Assembly (NCBI RefSeq): GCF_002532045.1
Contig: NZ_NWTG01000002.1
Coordinates: 186,001 to 250,000 of the forward strand
Direction of reading: 5' to 3'
Source: Bradyrhizobium sp. C9
GTDB taxonomy: Bacteria > Pseudomonadota > Alphaproteobacteria > Rhizobiales > Xanthobacteraceae
DNA length: 64,000 bases
Below, in pieces: positions 7,780-16,773 of this stretch. A program made the position numbers and the translations under genes. Positions within the stretch are counted from its first letter, which is position 1, and each line of letters starts with the position of its first letter. A model generated the notes under the pieces. The model did no database searches, was not told the DNA's origin, and saw only the letters and a list, made by a program, of their open reading frames with translations.

Positions 7780-8922
7780 TTAGGCCTTCAGCTTGGCTTG
7801 CAGGAAGTCGCGCACCGGCGGTGGCTCGACATTGTTGGCAATCACGGCGCGGCCGACCGCCTCCAGCAGGATGAAGGTGAGCTTGCCGCGCTTGACCTTC
7901 TTGTCCTGCGCCATCAGCGCCAACAGAGCGTCGGCATCGGCAAGCCCTTCCTGGGTGAAGCCTGCGATATCCTGCAGGCGCGTCGGCAATCCTACCGCGG
8001 AAAGATGACGCGCGATGCGGGCAGCGTCGTCCGATGAAATCATGCCGAGCTGCGCGGAAAACTCCGCCGCGAGCACCATGCCGACCGAGACGCCCTCGCC
8101 GTGGAACAGGCGGTCGGAGAAGCCGGTCGCGGCTTCCAGCGCATGGCCGAAGGTGTGGCCGAGATTGAGCAGCGCGCGCTCGCCGGTCTCGCGCTCGTCG
8201 CGGGAGACGATGGCGGCCTTGGCGCGGCAGGAGGTCGCGATCGCGTGCTCGCGCCCCGCGCCGCCCGAGACGATGTCGGCGTGGTTCTTTTCGAGCCAGG
8301 CGAAGAACGCCTCGTCACCGAGGATGCCGTATTTGGCGACCTCGGCGTAGCCGGCGCGGAACTGGCGCGGCGACAGGGTGTCGAGCACCGAGGTGTCGGC
8401 AATCACAAGCACCGGCTGGTGGAAGGCGCCGATCAGGTTCTTGCCCTGCGGCGAGTTGATGCCGGTCTTGCCGCCAACGGAGGAATCGACCTGCGCCAGC
8501 AGCGAGGTCGGCACCTGCACGAAATCGACGCCGCGGCGCAGGATCGCGGCCGCGAAGCCGGCGAGATCGCCGACCACGCCGCCGCCGAGCGCGATCACCA
8601 GATCGTTGCGCTCGATCTTGGCCGCGATCAGCGCCTCGCTGACCTGCGTCAGGGTGGCGTAGCTCTTCGAGCCCTCGCCCTCCTCGGCGACGATCCGGGA
8701 GGTCGGCACGCCTGCGGCCGCCAGCGACGCTTCGGCCGGCTCCAGCCAGTGTTTTGCGACGGTGCGGTCGGTGACGATGGCGGTGCGCACACCGGGCCGC
8801 AGCGCCGCGACACGTTCGCCGAGCGAGGCCAGCACGTCGCGGCCGATGACGATGTCATAGGCGCGGTCGCCGAGCGCGACGTCGACGGTAACGGAGGCGG
8901 AGTGTTTCAAGGGCGCAGTCAT
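7780..8922 (-). CDS. aroB: 3-dehydroquinate synthase
   Basis: AroB, 380 residues, converts DAHP to 3-dehydroquinate, step two of the cytosolic shikimate pathway, using NAD and a divalent metal. Diagnostic segments are GGGVVGDLAGFAAAILRRG (NAD binding), FVQVPTSLLAQVDSSVGGKTGIN, and the metal-binding histidines in LLNLGHTFGHALE and LFHGEGVSVGMV. The ATG overlaps the aroK stop by four bases, which indicates translational coupling. Confidence 0.97.
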   Translation of the reverse strand: MTAPLKHSASVTVDVALGDRAYDIVIGRDVLASLGERVAALRPGVRTAIVTDRTVAKHWLEPAEASLAAAGVPTSRIVAEEGEGSKSYATLTQVSEALIAAKIERNDLVIALGGGVVGDLAGFAAAILRRGVDFVQVPTSLLAQVDSSVGGKTGINSPQGKNLIGAFHQPVLVIADTSVLDTLSPRQFRAGYAEVAKYGILGDEAFFAWLEKNHADIVSGGAGREHAIATSCRAKAAIVSRDERETGERALLNLGHTFGHALEAATGFSDRLFHGEGVSVGMVLAAEFSAQLGMISSDDAARIARHLSAVGLPTRLQDIAGFTQEGLADADALLALMAQDKKVKRGKLTFILLEAVGRAVIANNVEPPPVRDFLQAKLKA

Positions 8923-9551
8923 GGGGTCGCGTTCAATCCATCAGGTGGTGGCTCGCCGGCCGGACGCACGCCGCATAGATGCGCATGCAGGGCCTCGAGG
9001 CATTCGTCGACGATGCGGTCGTGCGGCACGTCGCGCGAGGCGATCGTCAGATCGGCGTTCTGGTAGACCGGCTCGCGCTCGCTGAGCAGCCGGTTGACGG
9101 TCGCCTCGGGGTCGGCGGTCTGCAGCAGCGGGCGATCGGCGCGGCGGCGGACCCGGCGCATGATGATATCACTGTCGGCCTTGAGCCAGATCGAGATCGC
9201 CTTGTCGCGGATCCGGTTGCGGGTCTCCTCGCGCATGAAGGCGCCGCCACCGGTCGCCAGCACGACCGGGCCGCTGTCGAGGATGCGGGCGATCACCCGC
9301 GCCTCGCCGTCGCGGAAATAGGCCTCGCCCTTGGTCTCGAAGATCTCCGGAATTGTCATCGCCGCCGCGGTCTCGATCTCGGTGTCGGCATCGGTGAACG
9401 CCAGCTTGAGCCGCGCCGCCATCCGCCGGCCGATGGTCGACTTGCCCGCCCCCATCATGCCGACCAGCACGATCGACCGCGCCCCCAGCGCGGCCGTGAT
9501 ATCGGCCTCCAGGGTCGGGTGGTTGGGTGCCGGGACGGCTGCGTCGGACAT
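8919..9551 (-). CDS. aroK: Shikimate kinase
   Basis: A 210-residue P-loop kinase that phosphorylates shikimate at the 3-hydroxyl. From the chosen start MSDAAVPAPN the Walker A loop is GMMGAGKST (31-39); DADTEIE holds the substrate-binding Asp, the GGGAF turn follows, and RRRADRPLL lies in the lid. About 20 residues precede the core. A GTG at 9596 would add 15 residues but has no better ribosome site. It heads the aroK-aroB-CorC operon, overlapping aroB by four bases. Confidence 0.95.
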   Translation of the reverse strand: MSDAAVPAPNHPTLEADITAALGARSIVLVGMMGAGKSTIGRRMAARLKLAFTDADTEIETAAAMTIPEIFETKGEAYFRDGEARVIARILDSGPVVLATGGGAFMREETRNRIRDKAISIWLKADSDIIMRRVRRRADRPLLQTADPEATVNRLLSEREPVYQNADLTIASRDVPHDRIVDECLEALHAHLCGVRPAGEPPPDGLNATP

Positions 9552-9696
9552 CAAAAAGCTCGGATATTGGGACGATTTGTTCAGAATTCGAGCCACCTAT
9601 ACTACCCCCGGCGATACCGTTACCAGCGACTCTTGCAACCGCGCGGGGAACATGTTGGATGATTTCATTGGTTAATTCGCCGCCTGAGTCGTCTCC

Positions 9697-9843
9697 ATGC
9701 CCAGCCTGTTCCGCTTCCTGACGGTCGTCGCCGTGATTTTCGGGATCGGCTACGGCATCGTCTTCGCGCTGGCGAATTTCGTGCACCCGAAACCGCGGGA
9801 AATGAGCGTGACCATCCCGCCGGATAAGTTCCTCAAGAAATAG
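9697..9843 (+). CDS. Small single-span membrane protein
   Basis: A 48-residue reading frame from ATG 9697 to TAG 9841-9843: MPSLFRFLTV, a hydrophobic span of about 20 residues (VVAVIFGIGYGIVFALANFV), then a basic, Pro-rich tail ending PPDKFLKK. One membrane helix with a polar C-terminus is clear. It lies 17 bases before xerD in the same direction and divergent from aroK. I recall small unnamed proteins at this place in related Rhizobiales, but I know no function. Confidence 0.7.
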   Translation: MPSLFRFLTVVAVIFGIGYGIVFALANFVHPKPREMSVTIPPDKFLKK

Positions 9844-9859
9844 ACGCTATGATTCTGGC

Positions 9860-10840
9860 ATGCCCGCTGCTGCCAAAGCTCCTGTGAAGACCAAAACCAA
9901 ATCCTCCGACGCCAAGCTGACCGCGTTGTTCCTCGACATGCTCGCCGCGGAACAGGGCGCAGGCGTCAACACGCTCGACGCCTACCGGCGCGACCTCACC
10001 GACTTCTCCGACTACCTCGCTCATGCCGGCGCCGACTTCACCAGCGCCGACACCGAGGCGCTGCGCGGCTACCTCGCCGACCTCGACACGCGCGGCTTCA
10101 AGTCGACCAGCGTGGCGCGGCGGCTGTCGGCGATGCGGCATCTCTACCGCTTCCTGCTCAACGAGCGGATCCGCGGCGACGATCCGGCCGCGATCCTGTC
10201 CGGCCCGAAGCGCGGTCGCGGCCTGCCCAAGGTGCTGTCGATCGCCGATGTCGACCGCATGCTGACCCGCGCCAAGGAGCTGACCCAGACCGACGTCTCG
10301 CCGGCGCAGCGGCTGCGCGCGCTGCGGCTGTACTGCCTGCTCGAGGTGCTCTACGCCACCGGCCTGCGCGTCTCGGAGCTGGTGTCGCTGCCGGTCTCCG
10401 CGGCGCGGCGCGACGCGCGGATGATCGTGGTGCGCGGCAAGGGCAACAAGGAGCGGCTGGTACCGCTCAACGATGCCTCGCGCCAGGCGATGGCGGACTA
10501 TCTCGCCGCGCTGGAAGTGATGCAGCCGAAGGCGAAGAAAACAGCGCCGTCGAAATGGCTGTTTCCGTCCTCCGGCGAGAGCGGCCATCTGACCCGGCAG
10601 CATTTCGCCCGCGACCTGAAGGAGCTCGCAAGCGCCTCCGGCCTCGCGCCGCGGCTGGTGTCGCCGCACGTGCTGCGCCACGCCTTCGCCAGCCACCTGC
10701 TGCACAATGGCGCGGACCTGCGCATCGTGCAGACCCTGCTCGGCCATACCGATATCTCCACCACCCAGATCTACACCCATGTGGTCGAGGAGCGGCTGAA
10801 GAGCCTGGTCCGCGACCTGCATCCGCTGGCGGAGAAGTAA
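9860..10840 (+). CDS. xerD: Tyrosine recombinase XerD
   Basis: A 326-residue tyrosine recombinase. The N-terminal SAM-like DNA-binding domain (about 20-105) is followed by a catalytic domain with the full set R170 (ATGLRVSEL), K194 (GKGNKERLVPL), H270 and R273 (SPHVLRHAFASHLL), H296 (LLGHTDISTTQIYTHV) and Y305. With XerC it resolves chromosome dimers at dif. The place next to accA and the 48-residue gene is that of the housekeeping XerD, not of a phage integrase. An Ala/Lys-rich leader of about 18 residues precedes the core. Confidence 0.94.
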   Translation: MPAAAKAPVKTKTKSSDAKLTALFLDMLAAEQGAGVNTLDAYRRDLTDFSDYLAHAGADFTSADTEALRGYLADLDTRGFKSTSVARRLSAMRHLYRFLLNERIRGDDPAAILSGPKRGRGLPKVLSIADVDRMLTRAKELTQTDVSPAQRLRALRLYCLLEVLYATGLRVSELVSLPVSAARRDARMIVVRGKGNKERLVPLNDASRQAMADYLAALEVMQPKAKKTAPSKWLFPSSGESGHLTRQHFARDLKELASASGLAPRLVSPHVLRHAFASHLLHNGADLRIVQTLLGHTDISTTQIYTHVVEERLKSLVRDLHPLAEK

Positions 10841-11042
10841 GTCCGGCGCCCGCCAGACATCGATACCTTCACCTGATCCGCCTTGACTTCCGCGTCGTCT
10901 CCGCAGAAAGAGCGTCACCTGCCTGCGATCCCGAAGCGTGCATTCCGCCCGAATGCGCGTTAACCGATTGAAGTTACGAAGCTTCTCTTGTCACCGCCGA
11001 AACCGCTTCGCCCCTCGCATTGTTCCTCCCTATATTGAGTTG

Positions 11043-12005
11043 ATGCCCGACCCGATGCGCAGCTATCTCGACTTCGAAAAACCCGTCGCCGAGCTTGAAT
11101 CCAAGATCGACGAGTTGCGTGCGCTTGCCGCGAGCGGCAGCGACATCGGCGACGAAGTCGCACGGATCGAGGACAAGGCGGCGCAGGCGCTGACCGACCT
11201 CTATGCCAATCTGACGCCGTGGCAGAAGACGCTGGTGGCGCGGCATCCACAGCGGCCGCACTTCACCGATTTCATCGGCGGCCTGATCACCGAATTCACC
11301 CCGATGGCCGGCGACCGCAAATTCGCCGACGACGAGGCCCTGATCGGCGGCTTCGGTCGTTTCCGCGGCGAGAGCATCTGCGTGGTCGGCCAGGAGAAGG
11401 GCGCCACCACGGACAGCCGGATCAAGCACAATTTCGGTATGGCGCGTCCCGAAGGCTACCGCAAGGCGGTGCGCCTGATGGAGATGGCCGACCGCTTCGG
11501 CGTTCCGGTGCTGTCGATCGTCGATTCCGCCGGCGCCTATCCCGGCATCGGTGCCGAGGAGCGCGGCCAGGCTGAGGCGATCGCGCGCTCAATCGACTCC
11601 TGCCTGTCGCTCGGCGTGCCCAATGTCGCGATCGTCACCGGCGAAGGCATGTCGGGCGGCGCCATCGCCATCACCACCGCCAACCGCGTCCTGATGATGG
11701 AGCACGCGATCTACAGCGTGATCTCGCCGGAGGCGGCGTCCTCGATCCTGTGGCGCGACGGCACCAAGGCGCAGGAAGCCGCCAACAGCATGAAGATCAC
11801 CGCTCAGGACATGCTGCGCTTCGGCGTGATCGACCAGATCCTGAAAGAACCCTCCGGCGGTGCCCATCGCGACCCTGCGGCGATGATCGCGACCACGGGC
11901 GATGCCATCGCCCAGGCGTTCAACGACCTACGAAATCTTGATCCGGACGCGATTCGCAAACAGCGGCGCCAGAAGTTCCTGGATATCGGCCGCAAGCTGG
12001 GTTGA
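11043..12005 (+). CDS. accA: Acetyl-CoA carboxylase carboxyltransferase subunit alpha
   Basis: A 320-residue AccA. With AccD it moves the carboxyl group from biotin to acetyl-CoA in fatty acid synthesis. The N-terminus YLDFEKPVAELESKIDELR is a typical helical lead, and the crotonase-like core shows GFGRFRGESICVVGQEKG, GMARPEGYRKAVRLM, SIVDSAGAYPGIGAEERGQ and GEGMSGGAIAI. The frame is open from 10938, but MPDPMRSYLDF at 11043 matches the family length; no strong ribosome site is seen and M5 is an alternative. Confidence 0.95.
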   Translation: MPDPMRSYLDFEKPVAELESKIDELRALAASGSDIGDEVARIEDKAAQALTDLYANLTPWQKTLVARHPQRPHFTDFIGGLITEFTPMAGDRKFADDEALIGGFGRFRGESICVVGQEKGATTDSRIKHNFGMARPEGYRKAVRLMEMADRFGVPVLSIVDSAGAYPGIGAEERGQAEAIARSIDSCLSLGVPNVAIVTGEGMSGGAIAITTANRVLMMEHAIYSVISPEAASSILWRDGTKAQEAANSMKITAQDMLRFGVIDQILKEPSGGAHRDPAAMIATTGDAIAQAFNDLRNLDPDAIRKQRRQKFLDIGRKLG

Positions 12006-12168
12006 CCCACCCAAACCGCTCAATTTTTCGACCAAATCGGCCGATTTTGCCGTAATTGGGCCCCGAGCCGGGTCTTTAACGTTCCTTGAACCATGCCTGC
12101 TACCGTGAAGGCTGTCAGCCTCGGTTCAGGTTGCGAGCAGGGGTGATCGAAGGCTAATATTTTACATA

Positions 12169-13704
12169 ATGGCTTCAGGGCATATTCGCCGTGTTGGGGT
12201 CGCGAAAATCGCCCGGTGGGTGTGGAGCTCGGACTTGACTCATCGCACGCTCGTACGCGCGCTTCTGACTTCGGCGGTCCTCGCCGCGGGTGTGATGCTC
12301 GCCGGCTGCGACAGCGACCAGATCTCGCTCGCGCAGAATGCCAAGGCCAACCAGCCGGTCCCGCCAAAGCTCGTCGCTGCCATGGCCGAGAAGGACATGG
12401 ACCTGCAGTCGCCGATCCTGGTGCGGCTGTTCAAGCAGGAGGCCGAGCTCGAGGTCTGGAAGCAGACCCGCTCCGGCCAGTTCGCGCTGCTCAAGACCTA
12501 TCCGATCTGCCGCTGGTCGGGCGATCTCGGCCCGAAGGTCCGCGAGGGTGACCGCCAGGCCCCCGAGGGTTTCTATTCGATCAACCCGAGCCAGATGAAT
12601 CCGCAATCGGCCTACTATTTGTCGTTCAACACCGGCTATCCCAACGCGTTCGACAAGTCACTCGGCCGCACCGGTTCGGAGCTGATGGTGCACGGCGACT
12701 GCTCCTCGCGCGGCTGCTACGCGATGACCGACGAGCAGATCGCGGAAATCTATTCGCTCGGCCGCGAGTCGTTCTTCGGCGGCCAGAAGGCCTTTCAGTT
12801 TCAGGCCTATCCGTTCCGGATGACGCCGGTGAACATGGCCAAGCACCGCAACAACCCGAACATGCCTTTCTGGAAGATGATCAAGGAAGGCAACGATCAT
12901 TTCGAGGTGACGAAGCAGGAGCCGAAGGTCGACTTCTGCGAGAAGAAGTACGTCTTCGACGCGGTGAAGGCGCCGGACGCTGTGCGCGATCCGGTGTTCA
13001 ATGCATCGGCGAAGTGCCCGGCCTATGTGATCCCCGAGGAGATCGCGAGCGCCGTGCGCGAAAAGGAGCAGCGCGACGACGCGGAGATGGCCAAATTGGC
13101 CGCGAAGGGCACGCCCGTGGCGCGCCTCAACACCGGCATCGACGGCGGCATGAACGCGATCTTCGCCTCGAAGATTCCTGAAGGAAACACCGGCCTGTCC
13201 GAAGGTGGCGACAGCCAGGCGCTGGCATCGATGTCGCTGGCGCGCGCCCCCGGCACGATCCCCGGCACGGTCAATCCGCCGCGGCCCAATCTCGCAGTCC
13301 AGCGAGAAGAGCCTGTCGTGGCGACAACGTCGTCGACAACGCCGCCGGCCAGCACGCGTGTCGCTTCGGCGAACGCGTCCGACAAGTCCGAAGGCTTCTT
13401 CTCGAGCTTTGCCCGCAAGGTCGGCATCGGTGACGCCACCGCCGACGCCGGCAAGCCGGTCGCGTCGCCGCCAGTCGCTGCCGCACCGGCCAAGCCGAAG
13501 GTCGCCGAGGCCAAGCCGCAATCGGTGGTTCGCGTCGCCCCGAAGGCCGAGCCGAAGCAGGCCGCCAAGCCCGCGCCGAAGCCGCAGGCGACCAGCACCG
13601 CCGCAGCAGCCGCGCCGGCCGCGACAACGTCGACCCAACTGGCCGGCTCCGCGCCGGTCGTGCAGACCAACTCGTTCGACACCCGCTTCTCCGCGGTGAA
13701 GTGA
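12169..13704 (+). CDS. YafK-type L,D-transpeptidase lipoprotein with Ala/Pro-rich tail
   Basis: A 511-residue envelope protein. A basic leader and a hydrophobic span end in the lipobox LAGC (C47), so the protein is probably lipidated. Residues about 75-215 form a YkuD/YafK L,D-transpeptidase domain with the catalytic motif HGDCSSRGCYAM (H175, C183). Such enzymes make or cut peptidoglycan crosslinks or lipoprotein links. Residues about 370-500 are low-complexity Ala, Pro and Lys and may span the periplasm or bind the wall. A TTG at 12235 after GGAG is an alternative start that would shorten the leader. Confidence 0.88.
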   Translation: MASGHIRRVGVAKIARWVWSSDLTHRTLVRALLTSAVLAAGVMLAGCDSDQISLAQNAKANQPVPPKLVAAMAEKDMDLQSPILVRLFKQEAELEVWKQTRSGQFALLKTYPICRWSGDLGPKVREGDRQAPEGFYSINPSQMNPQSAYYLSFNTGYPNAFDKSLGRTGSELMVHGDCSSRGCYAMTDEQIAEIYSLGRESFFGGQKAFQFQAYPFRMTPVNMAKHRNNPNMPFWKMIKEGNDHFEVTKQEPKVDFCEKKYVFDAVKAPDAVRDPVFNASAKCPAYVIPEEIASAVREKEQRDDAEMAKLAAKGTPVARLNTGIDGGMNAIFASKIPEGNTGLSEGGDSQALASMSLARAPGTIPGTVNPPRPNLAVQREEPVVATTSSTTPPASTRVASANASDKSEGFFSSFARKVGIGDATADAGKPVASPPVAAAPAKPKVAEAKPQSVVRVAPKAEPKQAAKPAPKPQATSTAAAAAPAATTSTQLAGSAPVVQTNSFDTRFSAVK

Positions 13705-13777
13705 ACGCAGTGCGGCTGCGCACAGACAGGTCGCTGCCGCGAGCCGCAATACTGCTGTAGCGCAAACTATCTCCAAC

Positions 13778-13901
13778 CGTCGTCCTGGCGAAAGCCAGGA
13801 CCCATAACCACAGAATTGTGCTGGTGAGGAAAGCCGTGGCCCCAGCGTCGCGCAACAATTGGTATTTGGGGTAATGGGTCCTGGCTTTCGCCAGGACGAC
13901 G
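13778..13901. repeat. Intergenic palindromic repeat (type B)
   Basis: CGTCGTCCTGGCGAAAGCC at the left end and GGCTTTCGCCAGGACGACG at the right end are exact inverted copies; the arms extend through AGGACCCAT / ATGGGTCCT around a 70-base centre. A second copy is at 32033-32141. It lies between the transpeptidase and the SnoaL-like gene. Confidence 0.85.
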
Positions 13902-13993
13902 ATGAGGATCGTAGCGCCCTCACCATCACATTCCCCTTGCCATTCACGCGCAGACGATCGTGAAATGCGTGCGGGCACAGCCGGGAGATTGCG

Positions 13994-14389
13994 ATGGACG
14001 ATCACACCATACGCACGGCGCTGGAGCGCCATTGGGAAGCATCGGACGCCAGCGATTTCGAGCGCGAGCACGAGATCTATCGCGAGGATGCGGTGCTTGA
14101 TTATCCGCAATCGGGCGAGCGGATCCGTGGCCGGCGCAACATTCAGCAGAGCCGCACGGTGCAGCCGAACAAGAAGCGTTTCACGATCCGGCGCATGATC
14201 GGCGGCGGCGACCTCTGGATCACCGAGTACATCCTCACCTATGACGACATCCCGTCCTACACGGTGAGCATCATGGAATTCCGCGACGGTCAGGTCATCC
14301 ACGAGACGCAGTATTTCGCCGATGGATTTAAGCCGTCGCCATCGCGCGCACATCTTGTCGAGCAAGTCGGCGGCACGCCGTCGCGTTGA
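13994..14389 (+). CDS. SnoaL-like / NTF2-fold protein
   Basis: A 131-residue cytosolic protein with the NTF2-like pattern: a first helix LERHWEASDASDFEREHEIY, then EDAVLDYPQSGERIRGRRNI, and a run of strands ending SIMEFRDGQVIHETQYFADGF. Family members are small enzymes or ligand-binding proteins; the substrate is not evident. A GGGAGA ribosome site lies five to ten bases before the ATG. It is monocistronic, downstream of a palindromic repeat. Confidence 0.82.
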   Translation: MDDHTIRTALERHWEASDASDFEREHEIYREDAVLDYPQSGERIRGRRNIQQSRTVQPNKKRFTIRRMIGGGDLWITEYILTYDDIPSYTVSIMEFRDGQVIHETQYFADGFKPSPSRAHLVEQVGGTPSR

Positions 14390-14424
14390 TCAACAAGAAT
14401 TGCGCCGCCCCGACTAGTGGACGG

Positions 14425-14655
14425 TTACATGCCGTGGCTCTCGAAGACCTTCTTGCAGCTTGAGCTCAGGCTGGCTCGCTTCATCTGAAGGCAGCTCTGC
14501 ACGGCGCCGTCATTGCCGAGGTCCTTGCGGCAGAAGCGCTGTGCGTCGCGCGAGCACGCGGATTGTTCGGACTTGGTGCCGGCATGCTGCGCCAGCGCGG
14601 CACCGCTGCTCATCACGGCAGCAGCACAAAGGGCTATGATCGAAAGATAACGCAT
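14425..14655 (-). CDS. Small secreted Cys-rich repeat protein
   Basis: A 76-residue protein. MRYLSIIALCAAAVMSSGAALAQ is a clear signal peptide with an ALA-Q cleavage site. The mature part of about 53 residues has four cysteines in CSRDAQRFC, SCLQMKR and SSCKKVFE, spaced as in the Cys-rich repeat of the GLG1/ESL-1 family. Two disulfides in the periplasm are likely. The ATG at 14655 has a strong GGGAGG site eight to nine bases upstream. Function unknown. Confidence 0.75.
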   Translation of the reverse strand: MRYLSIIALCAAAVMSSGAALAQHAGTKSEQSACSRDAQRFCRKDLGNDGAVQSCLQMKRASLSSSCKKVFESHGM

Positions 14656-15344
14656 TGGTGAATTCCTCCCGCGGCCCAACGGCGGCCGGAGCTCTTCGTT
14701 CCTGGGGAACCGGGGGTTCCCCTGCTTCGGCTAAGGATCCCTGAGCCCCTTGCCGGGGTCTTCGAGATGCCCGGCGCACGCGAGACCGCGGCGGCCGCAG
14801 CCCCGAGGGACATTGGCCGCTCCGGACGAAAAGCTGGCCGCCTGCCTTCGCAACGGGCGATAGTCAGCCACCTGGGAGCCCGATAATGAGTTGGCTCGCC
14901 GCGTTCTATTTTTGATTGATGGCGAACGACGGTGCGTCGCCAGCCGGTGCGCGATCATTGGCGATCGCTTCAACTGTCTCGACGATGCGCCGTCGTGCGG
15001 CACGGTCCCGGATCGCACGAAAGGCCCGCAGGAGCCGGAATGCATCCGCCGCATCTTCTGCCTGCCGTTCCTTCGTCAAGACTATCCCCGCTCGATCAGT
15101 CCGATCCAACAAGCGCAAAAACCGGCTGCGGCTCCACGACACAGTTGGAAGCCCGCAAGGCATTCAGCACTCTCTTGCCGGGTCCGCGTTGACCCTCGTC
15201 AAAAGAGCGAAGCCTTGGTGACGGCTTTGATCATGGGCGGGGACACCCAGAGCTGAGCTGGGAATGGGATGGCCCGACCGCTGCACCGCAGACGTCTTTG
15301 CCAGTCGGAACCGATCCCGCCGCGAACAGCCGCTTGGCCCGCGG
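14656..15344. other. Gene-poor stretch of 689 bases
   Basis: No complete, convincing gene is seen between the Cys-rich protein and livF. The only frame with protein-like character is the short leftward one at 14906-15163, listed separately. The rest includes the leader of the Cys-rich gene and the region after livF, with no evident terminator. Confidence 0.45.
14906..15163 (-). pseudogene. Possible remnant of an HTH-regulator C-terminus
   Basis: An 85-residue leftward frame. Its second half (DAADAFRLLRAFRAIRDRAARRRIVETVEAIA) resembles the helical tail found after the HTH domain of many Rhizobiales XRE-type regulators, while the first 25 residues look non-coding and no HTH is present. No good ribosome site precedes it. 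I read it as a decayed 3' fragment; chance resemblance is possible. Confidence 0.3.
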
Positions 15345-16046
15345 TTACGGCGCCAGATACCGCAGCAGTTCCGGATCGCTCCGCACCTCGCCGGCTGCGC
15401 CCTGCAGCGCGACGCGGCCGCGGTCCAGCACATAGGCGTAGTCGGCGACGCGCAGGGCGAGGTCGAGATGCTGCTCGACGATCACGACCGAGATGTCCTT
15501 GGCAAGCTCGATCAGCCGCTCGGTGATCTCCTCGATCACGCCGATCCAGACGCCTTCGGTCGGCTCGTCCAGCAGCAGCAGCTTCGGATTGCCGAGCATG
15601 GCGCGGCCGATCGCCAGCATCTTGCGCTCGCCGCCGGACAGCGTGCCGGCCGGCTGGTCGAGACGCTGGCCGAGCTTGGGGAAGATCGCCAGCACGCGGT
15701 CGACCGCGCTCGTATCGGAGTTGGTCAGCGAGCCGACCGCGAGGTTGTCGCGCACTGAAAGCCGGGCGAACACCGAATGCTCCTGTGGCACATAGCCGAT
15801 GCCGGAGCGCACGCGCTCCTCGGTGCGGCGGCGGGTGATGTCGCGGCCGTCGAAGAACAACTCTCCCGTCGTGCTCGCGAGCTCGCCGACGATGGTCTTC
15901 ATCAGCGTGGTCTTGCCGGCGCCGTTGCGGCCGAGCACGGCGACGCCGCCGCGCCAGGGAATGCCGATGTTGACATCGAACAGGACCTGGCTGCGGCCGT
16001 AGCCGGCATCGATATGCCGGATATCGAGGAAGGATTGATCAGGCAC
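15345..16046 (-). CDS. ABC transporter ATP-binding protein, LivF type
   Basis: A 233-residue LivF-like ATPase of the branched-chain amino acid/amide/urea (HAAT) class. Walker A is GRNGAGKTT (39-47), the signature is LSGGERKML (136-144) and Walker B is LLLLDEPTEG (156-165), with an H-loop in VVIVEQHLD. After the Walker B the usual EGIQP-like stretch reads EGVWIGV. The start overlaps livG by eight bases. It is the last gene of the amidase-transporter operon and pairs with LivG in the cytosolic ATPase dimer. Confidence 0.92.
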   Translation of the reverse strand: MPDQSFLDIRHIDAGYGRSQVLFDVNIGIPWRGGVAVLGRNGAGKTTLMKTIVGELASTTGELFFDGRDITRRRTEERVRSGIGYVPQEHSVFARLSVRDNLAVGSLTNSDTSAVDRVLAIFPKLGQRLDQPAGTLSGGERKMLAIGRAMLGNPKLLLLDEPTEGVWIGVIEEITERLIELAKDISVVIVEQHLDLALRVADYAYVLDRGRVALQGAAGEVRSDPELLRYLAP

Positions 16047-16773
16047 GGCGAAGATAAATCTCCTGGACGCTCTTGTTGGCCTGGATTTCCGCGACCGTCC
16101 CCGACGCCAGCACCTTGCCCTGGTCGAGCACGGTGAGGCGGTCGCAGATGTCGCGGATGAAATCGAGATCGTGCTCCACGATGACGAGCGAGCAATGCTG
16201 CTTGATCGGCTGCAGCAGCTCGCCGGTGACGCGACGCTCCTCGAGGCTCATGCCGCCGGTCGGCTCGTCCAGCAGCAGCAGCCGCGGCTTGCCGGCGAGC
16301 GCCATCGCGATCTCGAGCCATTGCTGCTGGCCGTGCGACAGCGCGGCCGCGGCATCATGCGCGCGATCGGCGAGCCGGAACTGGGTCAGCATCGTCATCA
16401 CCTGATCGTGCAGCCTGTTGCGGGTGCGCGACAGCACGAGATCGAACAGCGAGGAATGCGCCTGCAGCGCCAGCAGGATGTTGTCGTACAGCGTCAGCGT
16501 CGGCAGCACCGAGGTGATCTGGAATTTCAGGCTCATGCCGGCGCGGGCGCGCTCGGTCGGCGTGAACGCGGTGATGTCGGTGTTGACGAACGAGACCTTG
16601 CCCGTGGTCGGCACTTCGGCGCCGGCGACGCATTTCATCAGCGTGCTCTTGCCCGAGCCGTTGGGCCCGATCAGGCCGTGAAACTCGTTCTCGCCAACGG
16701 TCAATCCTGCGCCATCGAGCGCGGTGAGCTTGCCGTACACCTTGCTGATGCCTGACGCTTCAAGGAGCGGCAT
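16039..16773 (-). CDS. ABC transporter ATP-binding protein, LivG type
   Basis: A 244-residue LivG-like ATPase. Walker A is GPNGSGKST (36-44), the signature is LSHGQQQWLEIA, close to the UrtD/LivG variant, and Walker B is LLLLDEPTGGMS. The Q-rich signature and the amidase neighbour point to amide or urea rather than leucine transport (inference). Its ATG lies inside the end of livM by 14 bases and its end overlaps livF by eight, as expected in a coupled operon. Confidence 0.92.
   Translation of the reverse strand: MPLLEASGISKVYGKLTALDGAGLTVGENEFHGLIGPNGSGKSTLMKCVAGAEVPTTGKVSFVNTDITAFTPTERARAGMSLKFQITSVLPTLTLYDNILLALQAHSSLFDLVLSRTRNRLHDQVMTMLTQFRLADRAHDAAAALSHGQQQWLEIAMALAGKPRLLLLDEPTGGMSLEERRVTGELLQPIKQHCSLVIVEHDLDFIRDICDRLTVLDQGKVLASGTVAEIQANKSVQEIYLRRA

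Noticed and set aside
9860..10840. Tyrosine recombinase as a phage or island integrase
   Set aside because: No tRNA, att repeats or phage genes are near, and context and sequence fit the housekeeping XerD.
10938..11042. 35-residue N-terminal extension of AccA
   Set aside because: The residues before MPDPMRSYLDF are unlike AccA and run through the likely promoter.
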